A stretch of 64,000 nucleotides of DNA, from positions 43,104 to 107,103 of the forward strand of contig NZ_CAKKNA010000012.1 in NCBI RefSeq assembly GCF_918741275.1. Direction: 5' to 3'. Position numbers and translations under genes: made by a program. The DNA comes from Bacillus sp. CECT 9360 (GTDB lineage Bacteria > Bacillota > Bacilli > Bacillales > DSM-1321). Numbering within the stretch: position 1 is the stretch's first letter; every line of letters starts with the position of its first letter. Under the pieces are notes generated by a model. That model saw only the letters and a list, made by a program, of their open reading frames with translations. It was not told the DNA's origin and did not search any database. Below, piece by piece: positions 55,963-63,888 of the stretch.

Positions 55963-56762
55963 AAAAATGTCCTTCTAACCTTTTCCCAGAATGAATTGTC
56001 TTTAAGTTTGACGGTTTTAATTAATTTTTCGCTAAGTTTTACTTCAATCTTCTGGACATGTGCAATGCTCAACGCTTCATTATCCATCCCGATTATCGGA
56101 TGGTTACTCCCGTCCTGATCCAATTCGATGGTGAGCTTGCGATTCGGGCCGAGAATGAATGATGAGCCGAGGGTGCGGTATGTATTGTTGTTCAGTGAAG
56201 CAAGTTCGCTTACCTGGAAACAAGGCAGGGTAGGATCAACGATCGCCCCGTTGACGGACTTATTGTAGGCTGTGCTTCCTGTAGGTGTCGCAATGATAAT
56301 TCCGTCTCCGCGAAATGTTTCAAAATGCAAATCATCAATGAATAGGTCTAAAACCAATGTCTTAATGATTGAGGATCGCAGGCTAAGTTCATTTAATGCA
56401 TAAAAGGGAGGCTGCTCTCCGTCCAGTTTGATTTCGATGGTTGGGTATCTTCGTACTTCAATTTCTTCCTTTGTAGCTGAAACAATCATTTTACTCGTAT
56501 CATCGAGATGAAAATCGCAATACATATTTAAATTTCCTGTAGTTGAAATGCCGGCATATAAACAATCATCCCTGAAGCCGGTATTCCTGATAGCTTGGAG
56601 AAATGTTCCGTCATCACCAATGCTGACAACAATGTTTGCGTCTCTGTAATCCTGCGTAATATTAAATGAATACCGTTCGGCCAGCTCGTATAAATGTTGG
56701 GATTTTTCAATTAGCTCTGGCTCATTTGTGTGGAAAAAGTAAATGTTCCTCCGATTGGGCAT
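55959..56762 (-). CDS. nadK: NAD kinase (second Bacillus type, PpnKB/NadF)
   Basis: Phosphorylates NAD to NADP with ATP. VSIGDDGTFLQAI (about residue 47-58) is the GGDGT-type catalytic loop with Asp, and ALNELSLRSS and TPTGSTAYNKSVNGAIVDP are the family signatures. 267 aa, equal to the YtdI-type enzyme next to sppA in B. subtilis. Transcribed alone, divergently from sppA. Confidence 0.92.
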   Translation of the reverse strand: MPNRRNIYFFHTNEPELIEKSQHLYELAERYSFNITQDYRDANIVVSIGDDGTFLQAIRNTGFRDDCLYAGISTTGNLNMYCDFHLDDTSKMIVSATKEEIEVRRYPTIEIKLDGEQPPFYALNELSLRSSIIKTLVLDLFIDDLHFETFRGDGIIIATPTGSTAYNKSVNGAIVDPTLPCFQVSELASLNNNTYRTLGSSFILGPNRKLTIELDQDGSNHPIIGMDNEALSIAHVQKIEVKLSEKLIKTVKLKDNSFWEKVRRTFL

Positions 56763-56865
56763 CGTCTGTCACCATCCAGTCATTTAGTGTGTTTCCCAAA
56801 AATAAATAATTTGCTACAATATAGGAATGTGTAATTAGTTTATCATTATATGGAACATTTTTAAA

Positions 56866-57067
56866 AAAGCTATGTTAAATATCTCTGTTGATTTTTGGTT
56901 CATTTTGCTCCCCATCCATGAAACGATTGGGGAAAGCTGCTTTCTCGCATCAATTCATGGATGGGGAGCTACCTTTCAGCAAAAGCTGAAAGGCGTGTGA
57001 AACCCTGGTTTCACACGAATGAACCAAAAATAATATTTATCAACAATACTTTATAACAGAGCATTTT
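56866..57067. mobile_element. MITE-like element 3 with four-way-junction centre
   Basis: Ends AGCTATGTTAAAT and TTATAACAGAGC resemble those of the element at 50308-50496, and TGTTGATTT again follows the left end. The centre forms four perfect stems in a cloverleaf order: P1 56891-56904/57018-57031 (14 bp), P2 56907-56922/56954-56969 (16 bp), P3 56972-56980/56985-56993 (9 bp, AAAA loop), P4 56994-57004/57007-57017 (11 bp). It fills the NAD kinase-sppA gap. No coding sequence. Confidence 0.85.
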
Positions 57068-57112
57068 AAAAAGGAACGTATGTTACAGCTAGACTATTGA
57101 GGGGGAACTGCT

Positions 57113-58120
57113 ATGAATGGAAAACGTTGGGCCGCGCTTGGGATTGCGGCTGCACTATTTGTTGTATCGGTTGGTATTAGTATTGCCGTATCGCTTTTTA
57201 CCGCTGACACGGAAGATATTTTTAATGAGATGTTTGCGATGGATCAAGAATTTATCGAAGAGGTTGTCGAAGGTGATGATGAGTTTAATCAAATCGCCGT
57301 GTTTAATGTAGATGGGGTGATCCAGGATACCGGTGAAACGACTCCGCTAATGAGTACTGGAACCTATAATCACCGCGCATTTATGGAGAAGCTTCAAATG
57401 GCTAAGGAAGATGAAGACATTAAAGGAATCGTCTTGCAAGTCAATACTCCGGGCGGCGGTGTAGTGGAAAGCGCGGAAATTTACGATAAAATCAATGAGA
57501 TTAAAAAAGATACGAAAAAACCGGTCTATGTTTCGATGGGATCAATGGCCGCATCGGGCGGATATTATATTTCTGCACCTGCAGATAAAATTTATGCAAG
57601 CCCGGAAACGCTGACTGGCTCTCTTGGAGTCATTATGCAAGGTTACAACTATGAGAAGCTTGCAGAAAAATACGGTGTGGAGTTTGTCACGATTAAAAGC
57701 GGACCGTATAAGGATATTATGAGCCCTAACCGCGAAATGACAGAGGAAGAACGTAAGATTCTCCAATCGATGATCGATAATTCTTATGATCAATTCGTAA
57801 AAATCATTGCCGACGGACGCGGTATGCCTGAAGCCGAGGTCAGAAAGCTCGCCGACGGCAGGATATATGATGGACGCCAGGCAAAGGAAGCGAACCTTGT
57901 TGATGATTTCGGACATTTAGCAGATGTTACGGACGCCATGAAAAAAGAATTAGACATACCGGATGCGCAGGTTGTCCGTTATACGGATGAAGCCGGCTTA
58001 GGCTCCTTGTTCACTATGGGCGCTCAAAAGCTCATCGGAAAAGATATGGAAACGGCAGGTCTGCTTAAATTGCTTTCACAACCAAATTCTCCTCGCCTTA
58101 TGTATTTGTATGCAGAATAG
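57113..58120 (+). CDS. sppA: Signal peptide peptidase SppA
   Basis: Membrane-anchored serine protease of family S49 that degrades leftover signal peptides; in B. subtilis it also affects resistance to lantibiotics. One N-terminal membrane segment (about residues 5-29). The catalytic Ser148 is in GSMAASGGYY and the general base Lys200 in SGPYKD. Length 335 aa. TGAGGGGGAACTGCT precedes the ATG. yteJ follows after 12 nt. Confidence 0.93.
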   Translation: MNGKRWAALGIAAALFVVSVGISIAVSLFTADTEDIFNEMFAMDQEFIEEVVEGDDEFNQIAVFNVDGVIQDTGETTPLMSTGTYNHRAFMEKLQMAKEDEDIKGIVLQVNTPGGGVVESAEIYDKINEIKKDTKKPVYVSMGSMAASGGYYISAPADKIYASPETLTGSLGVIMQGYNYEKLAEKYGVEFVTIKSGPYKDIMSPNREMTEEERKILQSMIDNSYDQFVKIIADGRGMPEAEVRKLADGRIYDGRQAKEANLVDDFGHLADVTDAMKKELDIPDAQVVRYTDEAGLGSLFTMGAQKLIGKDMETAGLLKLLSQPNSPRLMYLYAE

Positions 58121-58132
58121 GAGGATGGGCAA

Positions 58133-58711
58133 ATGAATGAGAGAAACGATTCAGATGAACGATTAGAAATCAATGATACATTAGAACAGGAAAATGCTGT
58201 ACGAGATCAATTCGGGGAAAACAAAGATTCCGCATCAATTGCTGTAAAGGCTGATCATACACCTGTCCAAACTGAACCTGTAATAAAAGTACAAGAACCA
58301 GAGTTGCCATATGCAGGTTTTTGGATGCGTTTTTGGGCTTATCTAGCAGATATCGTCATTATCGGAAGCATCAACCGCATTGTCGTGCATCCGATTTTTA
58401 AGGCATTGGATCTTTCAGATAGTGGCTGGTTCTCGCCGGAAGCTATTTTTACCGCCATTGTCTTCTATCTCTACTTTACCTTAATGACAAAGTATTTTAG
58501 GCAAACCTTGGGCAAAATGATCTTTGGCCTAAAAGTGGTAAGCTTAAAGGAAGGCAAGCTGTCATGGGGAACAATCTTATTCAGGGAATTTATCGGGAGA
58601 TTCATTTCAAAGACCACTTTCGTGGGCTATATCATTGTCGGCTTCTTGCCGAAGAAACAAGGCCTTCATGACATTTTCGCGGATACTACTGTGATTTTGG
58701 ATCGCAGATAA
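58133..58711 (+). CDS. yteJ: YteJ, RDD-family membrane inhibitor of SppA
   Basis: A 192-residue RDD-family protein: an acidic hydrophilic N-terminus (about residues 1-58), then YAGFWMRFWAYLADIVII with the RDD-type signature, and three or four membrane segments. B. subtilis YteJ is reported to inhibit SppA. It is 12 nt downstream of sppA, in one operon, followed by a terminator. Confidence 0.87.
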   Translation: MNERNDSDERLEINDTLEQENAVRDQFGENKDSASIAVKADHTPVQTEPVIKVQEPELPYAGFWMRFWAYLADIVIIGSINRIVVHPIFKALDLSDSGWFSPEAIFTAIVFYLYFTLMTKYFRQTLGKMIFGLKVVSLKEGKLSWGTILFREFIGRFISKTTFVGYIIVGFLPKKQGLHDIFADTTVILDRR

Positions 58712-58716
58712 AGGAT

Positions 58717-58757
58717 AAACCCGCCAGAATTTTTAGCTGGCAGGTTTATTTTTTTTT
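58717..58757 (+). terminator. Terminator of sppA-yteJ
   Basis: AAACC.GCCAG pairs with CTGGC.GGTTT, followed by a long T run. Confidence 0.82.
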
Positions 58758-58795
58758 ATAAAGCCGATAATAGCGGGTTAAAGGGGTGTGAGAAG

Positions 58796-59455
58796 GTGGA
58801 ATGGTTATTGGCAATACTGGTATTGATTCTGGCACTGTTGTTGCTGGTTTTTTTTACAAAGGTAAAAATAAAAATCCACTTTCGCCACCAGCAGGATGCA
58901 GATGAGTTCTATATAAAGTTCCGGGCATGGTTTGGGATCTTGCATTATACAATCACGATTCCGGTAAGCAAGTCGGAGGAAGATTCCCCTGTGGAAACAG
59001 CAGTGGATTCCGATGAAGACGATGATTCAGAAAGGACAAATCAAGTATCGTGGAGAGATTTAATAAGCAGCTTTGATAACCAAAACGAGCTTATTGAACA
59101 TGTTACCGGCTTCTATCGAGTTGTCAGGGATTTCTTAGGCAGGGTAAAAGTGAAAAAAATTGATTGGCATAGTGTTACTGGAACTGGAGATGCCGTATAT
59201 ACAGCCATGCTGGCAGGAGGGTATCTTGGATTGAAAGGCTCTGTCTTCGGGCTGTTAAGCAGTTATCTGCATTTCACTAAGCTCCCTTCCTATGCGGTAA
59301 CCCCCGATTTTGGACGAATGGTTTTTAATACGTCGCTAACTTGCATATTACAGATTCGAATCGGAGAAGCTATATTGGCAGCAATTAAACTACTTCGCTA
59401 TTGGAATGAAGAGAAAACAAAATTTAGAAAGCTCCACCCGCATAGGCCTGGGTGA
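58796..59455 (+). CDS. ytfI: YtfI, DUF2953 family protein
   Basis: A 219-residue protein with an N-terminal membrane helix (about residues 2-20) and a soluble domain of the DUF2953 family, containing DWHSVTGTGDAVYTAMLAGGYLGLKGS (about 122-148 region). It precedes ytfJ and is often cotranscribed with it; sporulation link is inferred from ytfJ only. GTG start with AAAGGGG upstream. Its last seven codons lie in the left arm of a 22-bp hairpin, with the stop codon in the loop. Confidence 0.82.
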   Translation: MEWLLAILVLILALLLLVFFTKVKIKIHFRHQQDADEFYIKFRAWFGILHYTITIPVSKSEEDSPVETAVDSDEDDDSERTNQVSWRDLISSFDNQNELIEHVTGFYRVVRDFLGRVKVKKIDWHSVTGTGDAVYTAMLAGGYLGLKGSVFGLLSSYLHFTKLPSYAVTPDFGRMVFNTSLTCILQIRIGEAILAAIKLLRYWNEEKTKFRKLHPHRPG

Positions 59456-59545
59456 AAGCTCGCTCTCTCCCAGGCCTATGCGGGTGGAGCAACCTTTCAG
59501 CTTGGCATGTGACACAGAAGTGTTACATGAATGGGCCAAAAATAT
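59431..59545. repeat. Hairpin repeat overlapping the ytfI end
   Basis: A perfect 22-bp inverted repeat (59431-59452 with 59469-59490) is followed by ACCTTTCAGC, an ATGTGACAC/GTGTTACAT hairpin and GGGCCAAAAATA, in the same order as the corresponding parts of the four-way-junction element at 56866-57067, but without the left outer arm. It looks like a degenerate relative. The rest of the gap to ytfJ shows nothing else. Confidence 0.7.
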
Positions 59546-59634
59546 ATTGGCAGACAGCTCTACATTCATAAATTAACTCATATAGACTTACAGTGATTCT
59601 AAAAATCAATCGATTTAGACTGGAGGAAGTGCAG

Positions 59635-60105
59635 ATGTCAGATCATCCAATTCAAGGCTTAATGTCTGCAGCAATGGAAAATCTAAAGGAAATGGTCGAT
59701 GTTAATACGATCATCGGAGACCCTGTCGAAACTCCTGATGGCAGCGTCATTTTAACCGTTTCTAAAGTAGGCTTTGGTTTTGCGGCCGGTGGTAGTGAAT
59801 TTACCCTTGCCAACGGGGGGGCACAGTCGAAACAGCCTTTTGGTGGAGGAAGCGGCGGTGGCGTATCAATTACCCCGATCGCGTTCTTGATAGTAGGTTC
59901 ACAAGGTGTTAAGATGCTCCACCTGGATCAGGGAACCCATTTACTCGAGAAAATGATGGACACCGCACCATCCCTTGTTGATAAAATTCAGAGCATGCTC
60001 TCCAAGAAAGGGAGCCAGAATCAGTCAAAAAAGGGAAATCAGAATCAGTCAACGAATCGGCAGAATTCAGAGAAAAGCAGCAATGATCAGGATTTTGATT
60101 TTTGA
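59635..60105 (+). CDS. ytfJ: YtfJ, GerW-family sporulation protein
   Basis: A 156-residue GerW/YtfJ family protein, linked to spore germination in B. subtilis. Core block: GLMSAAMENLKEMVDVNTIIGDPV, then a Gly-rich strand region and a Gln/Asn/Ser/Lys-rich tail (about residues 120-156). ATG 59635 follows GGAGGAAGTGCAG; a longer frame from 59593 includes that ribosome site. A terminator follows. Confidence 0.9.
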   Translation: MSDHPIQGLMSAAMENLKEMVDVNTIIGDPVETPDGSVILTVSKVGFGFAAGGSEFTLANGGAQSKQPFGGGSGGGVSITPIAFLIVGSQGVKMLHLDQGTHLLEKMMDTAPSLVDKIQSMLSKKGSQNQSKKGNQNQSTNRQNSEKSSNDQDFDF

Positions 60106-60139
60106 CGGAAGACGAGTGATTTCTCAAAAGCAGAGCACA

Positions 60140-60160
60140 GGGGCCCGGGCCCCTTTTTTC
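60140..60160 (+). terminator. Terminator after ytfJ
   Basis: GGGGCCCGGGCCCC, a perfect 14-bp palindrome, followed by six Ts. Confidence 0.8.
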
Positions 60161-60244
60161 ATTAAGTAAAATAATTGCAAAAAAATGCCTTTAACCCTAT
60201 TATTAACACTGTACATATTCATTGGATAAAGGGAGGACAAATCA

Positions 60245-60745
60245 ATGGCATCCGTAACATTTAAAAACAACCCGGTAACGTTAGTTGGCAGTGAAGTAAA
60301 AGTCGGCGACCAAGCACCTGACTTCACGGTTCTGGCTAACGATCTCACCGAGGTAACATTAGCCGACAGTAAGGGCAGTGTGAGAATCATCAGTGTCGTA
60401 CCATCCGTTGATACAGGGGTATGCGATGCGCAAACAAGACGTTTCAATGAAGATGCTTCAAAAGCAGGGAATGTCCAAGTGTTAACGATCTCCGTTGACC
60501 TTCCTTTTGCACAAAAACGCTGGTGTGCGGCCAGTGGCCTTGACAATGTCCAGGTCCTTTCCGATCACCGGGACCTGTCTTTCGGGGAAGCGTACGGAGT
60601 CGTGATGAAAGAACTCCGTTTATTGGCCCGGGCTGTGTTCGTCTTAGATAGTAGTGATAAGGTAGTCTACGCAGAATACGTTAGCGAAGGCACGACCCAC
60701 CCAAACTATGAAGCAGCAATCGAAGCTGCAAAAGCTGCAAACTGA
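60245..60745 (+). CDS. tpx: Thiol peroxidase
   Basis: Two-Cys atypical peroxiredoxin that reduces hydroperoxides using thioredoxin. Peroxidatic Cys60 in [10 protein letters not shown] and resolving Cys94 in KRWCAASG are both present; length 166 aa is exact for the family. AAAGGGAGGAC precedes the ATG. A weak stem-loop follows at 60753-60811. Confidence 0.96.
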   Translation: MASVTFKNNPVTLVGSEVKVGDQAPDFTVLANDLTEVTLADSKGSVRIISVVPSVDTGVCDAQTRRFNEDASKAGNVQVLTISVDLPFAQKRWCAASGLDNVQVLSDHRDLSFGEAYGVVMKELRLLARAVFVLDSSDKVVYAEYVSEGTTHPNYEAAIEAAKAAN

Positions 60746-60752
60746 TGATCAC

Positions 60753-60811
60753 GGTCTGGCTGTCTCGTACGCTGAGCTTCCTTTTTAGGGAACTGCAGGG
60801 GCAGCCGGGCC
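60753..60811 (+). terminator. Weak stem-loop after tpx
   Basis: GGTCTGGCTG pairs with CAGCCGGGCC (G-T pairs) across a long loop, then ATTTTAT. Confidence 0.4.
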
Positions 60812-60914
60812 ATTTTATCATCCTTCTTAATCGTCTCCCTCGAAGACCTTCGACTTGTCTCTTGGTCGTCTGACCTTTAAAATGGTTTAAAGAAACACAC
60901 AGGAGGAATTTCGA

Positions 60915-61904
60915 GTGAATTTAACCCCAGTTGAAGAGTTATTCCATAAATTTGACGAAACAGCACAAATACTTCAAGAAGAGCTGGCATGCACGTACCT
61001 GGACGCACTCGGTGAAACAGGTGAAAATTTTTTCCATGGTCATGTGATCCAGGAAGAGGTAAGCGAGCTCTCTAAAAAAAGATTGTCCAAACAATACCAG
61101 GACTTTTCCATCAAGAAGTATTCAAATGAAGATATCCGCAAAGCATACCAATTAGCTATATTAAAAGGGATGCAGGAAAACATCCAAAATAATCATCAAA
61201 TGACCCCGGATGCAGTGGGAATGTTTGTAAGTTATTTAATCGGGAAATTTACAAATAATAAACAAGAGTTATCGATCATCGATCCAGCTGTAGGAACGGG
61301 GAATCTATTATTCACCATCCTTAATCACTTATCTGACAAACGGATTTCTTCAAATGGTGTGGATATTGATGAAACGTTAATAAGACTTGCATATGCTGGT
61401 GCCAACCTGCAGGAGCATTCTGTACAGTTCTTCAATCAGGATAGCCTTGAACCATTGTTTATCGATCCATCCGATATTGCGGTCAGTGATTTGCCTGTCG
61501 GATATTACCCAAACGATGTCAGGGCGGCTGACTTTGAGCTGGCAGCTGAAAGTGGTCACTCCTATGCGCATCATTTATTTATCGAGCAGAGCGTAAAGCA
61601 TGTGCGGGATGGCGGTTATTTATTCTTTATTATCCCAAACGGGTTATTTTTATCAGAAGAAGCGCCAAAGCTTAACGAGTATTTGAAGAAATCAACTCAT
61701 ATTCAAGGAATGGTACAGCTTCCCCTATCGATGTTCAAAAGCGAAGCAGCGGCAAAAAGTATCTTAATACTTCAAAAGAGACAAGAGGGTGTAACACCGC
61801 CGAAAAACGCATTGTTGGTTGAGCTTCCTAAGATGTCGGATATGAATGCGACGAAATCGGTCATGAGCAAGATCGATGATTGGTTCAAAGAGGAAAAGTA
61901 CTAA
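60915..61904 (+). CDS. ytxK: YtxK, N6-adenine-methyltransferase-like protein
   Basis: A 329-residue SAM-dependent methyltransferase-fold protein related to the HsdM/N6-adenine class. SAM motif IDPAVGTGNLLF (about residue 121) and a catalytic-loop SDLPVGYYPND (about 196), where N6-adenine enzymes usually have NPPY/F. No restriction or specificity subunit accompanies it, so it is more likely a housekeeping methyltransferase of unknown target. AGGAGGAATTTC precedes the GTG start. It is upstream of ackA, as in B. subtilis. Confidence 0.85.
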   Translation: MNLTPVEELFHKFDETAQILQEELACTYLDALGETGENFFHGHVIQEEVSELSKKRLSKQYQDFSIKKYSNEDIRKAYQLAILKGMQENIQNNHQMTPDAVGMFVSYLIGKFTNNKQELSIIDPAVGTGNLLFTILNHLSDKRISSNGVDIDETLIRLAYAGANLQEHSVQFFNQDSLEPLFIDPSDIAVSDLPVGYYPNDVRAADFELAAESGHSYAHHLFIEQSVKHVRDGGYLFFIIPNGLFLSEEAPKLNEYLKKSTHIQGMVQLPLSMFKSEAAAKSILILQKRQEGVTPPKNALLVELPKMSDMNATKSVMSKIDDWFKEEKY

Positions 61905-61993
61905 TTTACCATGTTGAAAAGCTAATGACCTTTCCGGGGCGTTAGCTTTTATTAAACTGTTTTCTAAAAAGTAAGAATTAACTTTATATATCG

Positions 61994-62007
61994 TGTAAGC
62001 GTAATCA
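61994..62007 (+). promoter_or_regulatory. cre site (CcpA) upstream of ackA
   Basis: TGTAAGCGTAATCA matches TGWAANCGNTNWCA at 13 of 14 positions. CcpA activates ackA in B. subtilis from an upstream cre. A possible ackA -10, TATAAT, is at 62097-62102. Confidence 0.75.
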
Positions 62008-62132
62008 AGTAAACCTTGTTCTTGTAATCTGGAATATTCAATGATTAAATTAAAAATTGTCACGACTTATCCATACTATTACAGCTAGAAACCATTTATA
62101 ATACATCGTATGATAACCAAAGGAGCGGAATT

Positions 62133-63323
62133 ATGTCAAAAATCATTGCCATCAATGCAGGCAGTTCCTCTTTAAAGTTTCAATTATTTGAAATGCCGAA
62201 AGAGGATGTAATCACAAAAGGACTCGTTGAAAGAATCGGACTAAATGACGCCGTTTTTACGATTACGGTCAATGAGGAAAAAATCACGGAAACACTGGAT
62301 ATTCCCAATCATGAAGTAGCCGTTAAATTATTATTGGAAAAACTGCTTAACCATCAAATCATTAAGTCATATGATGAAATTGACGGGATTGGCCACCGCG
62401 TCGTTCATGGCGGAGAAATATTCAATGATTCAGCGGTCATTACGGATGAGGTTCTTGCCAATATTGAAGAATTGTCCGATTTGGCACCCTTGCACAACCC
62501 AGCCAACATAACAGGGATCAAGGCGTTCAAACAAACTCTCGGAGATATTCCTGCAGTGGCTGTTTTTGACACGGCATTCCATCAAACCATGCCAGGTTCT
62601 TCTTATTTATATAGCCTGCCTTATGAATACTACGAAAAGTATGGCATTAGAAAGTATGGCTTCCACGGTACTTCCCATAAATACGTCTCACAAAGAGCCG
62701 CAGAAATGCTTGGCCGGCCGCTTGAGCAACTTCGCCTGCTTTCCTGCCATCTAGGAAACGGCGCAAGTATCGCAGCAATCGAAGGCGGGAAATCGATAGA
62801 TACCTCGATGGGATTCACTCCGCTAGCAGGTGTAACGATGGGTACGCGTTCAGGCAATATTGATCCCGCGTTAATTCCATTTATCATGGAGAAAACCGGA
62901 AAAACAGCTGATGAAGTGCTGGACGTCTTGAACAAAAAAAGCGGAATGCTTGCCGTTTCTGGTTTCTCGAGTGATCTTCGCGATATCCAAATCGAAGCTG
63001 ACAAGGGAAATGAGCGTGCAGAATTGGCTCTGGAAGTATTCGCAAGCAGAATCCATAAATACATCGGTTCCTATGCCGCGCGCATGAGCGGGGTAGACGC
63101 GATTATTTTTACAGCAGGTATCGGAGAAAACAGTGAGATGATTCGTGCCAGGGTATTGCGCGGCCTGGAGTTCATGGGAGTATACTGGGATCCTGCGCGT
63201 AATAAAACAAGAGGGGAAGAAACATTTATCAGCTATCCTCACTCCCCTGTTAAGGTCATGGTCATCCCGACAAACGAGGAAGTAATGATTGCGCGGGATG
63301 TTGTGCGTTTGGCTAATGTATAA
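62133..63323 (+). CDS. ackA: Acetate kinase
   Basis: Converts acetyl phosphate and ADP to acetate and ATP in overflow metabolism. Family motifs: N-terminal [24 protein letters not shown] (about residue 87), [10 protein letters not shown] (about 148), [13 protein letters not shown] (about 170) and FTAGIGENS (about 325). 396 aa. AAAGGAGCGG precedes the ATG. Regulated positively by CcpA to judge from the cre. Confidence 0.97.
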   Translation: MSKIIAINAGSSSLKFQLFEMPKEDVITKGLVERIGLNDAVFTITVNEEKITETLDIPNHEVAVKLLLEKLLNHQIIKSYDEIDGIGHRVVHGGEIFNDSAVITDEVLANIEELSDLAPLHNPANITGIKAFKQTLGDIPAVAVFDTAFHQTMPGSSYLYSLPYEYYEKYGIRKYGFHGTSHKYVSQRAAEMLGRPLEQLRLLSCHLGNGASIAAIEGGKSIDTSMGFTPLAGVTMGTRSGNIDPALIPFIMEKTGKTADEVLDVLNKKSGMLAVSGFSSDLRDIQIEADKGNERAELALEVFASRIHKYIGSYAARMSGVDAIIFTAGIGENSEMIRARVLRGLEFMGVYWDPARNKTRGEETFISYPHSPVKVMVIPTNEEVMIARDVVRLANV

Positions 63324-63336
63324 TCCTGATTATGCT

Positions 63337-63383
63337 CTCTCTTTAGGTGGCTGGAAAATTCCACTTAAAGAGGGATTTTTTTA
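63337..63383 (+). terminator. Terminator after ackA
   Basis: CTCTTTAGGTGG pairs with CCACTTAAAGAG, followed by GGATTTTTTT. Confidence 0.85.
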
Positions 63384-63499
63384 TCTTGAATAAAACGAAA
63401 TAAAGATTGACCGGATTTGAAATGGATAGTAATATAAGTAGGTCGCTGTAAAGCGGCAAGTGATAAAACAACTTGGTTTAATTTGGTTGTAGAAAATCA

Positions 63500-63529
63500 T
63501 TGACTTGTTTCCTTGATTGGGAGTATGAT
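63500..63529 (+). promoter_or_regulatory. rrn promoter A
   Basis: TTGACT, 18 nt, TATGAT; predicted start G at 63536, transcript begins GTTGC. Confidence 0.7.
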
Positions 63530-63584
63530 AGATAGGTTGCTGAAAACGCAGTGATTTAAAGTGAATTTAACCTTCACGAAAGTG

Positions 63585-63613
63585 TTGACAGCTAATTTAA
63601 ATTATGCTAATAT
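63585..63613 (+). promoter_or_regulatory. rrn promoter B
   Basis: TTGACA, 17 nt, TAATAT with TG extension; predicted start G at 63620, transcript begins GTTGC. Confidence 0.75.
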
Positions 63614-63667
63614 AATAAAGTTGCTTTCGGGAAAAATGGTAAGTAAGAAAGTAGACTGATTAAGCCA

Positions 63668-63696
63668 TTGGCTTTTACGCTTTTGGAGAGTATGAT
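63668..63696 (+). promoter_or_regulatory. rrn promoter C
   Basis: TTGGCT, 17 nt, TATGAT; predicted start G at 63703, transcript begins GTTGC. Confidence 0.65.
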
Positions 63697-63735
63697 AGAT
63701 TAGTTGCTAAATTCATAGCGACTTAAAATCAACAG

Positions 63736-63764
63736 TTGACAGTCGGTTTAAATTATGTTAAGAT
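63736..63764 (+). promoter_or_regulatory. rrn promoter D
   Basis: TTGACA, 17 nt, TAAGAT with TG extension; predicted start G at 63771, transcript begins GTCGC. Confidence 0.75.
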
Positions 63765-63799
63765 AATAAAGTCGCTTCTGAGAGAAACGACAACGAAAT

Positions 63800-63814
63800 T
63801 GCTCTTTGAAAACT
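63800..63814 (+). promoter_or_regulatory. rrn boxA antitermination site
   Basis: TGCTCTTTGAAAACT is the conserved boxA of Bacillus rrn leaders, bound by NusB/S10 for antitermination. Confidence 0.85.
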
Positions 63815-63888
63815 GAACAAAACAAAGCGCCAACGTTAATTTTTTAAGTGAGCACACACTTTCAAAAAGCAAATGAGCAAGTCAAACA

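Noticed and set aside
60915..61904. Type I restriction-modification system
   Set aside because: The HsdM-like gene stands alone with no HsdS or HsdR, in a conserved housekeeping location and with an altered catalytic loop.
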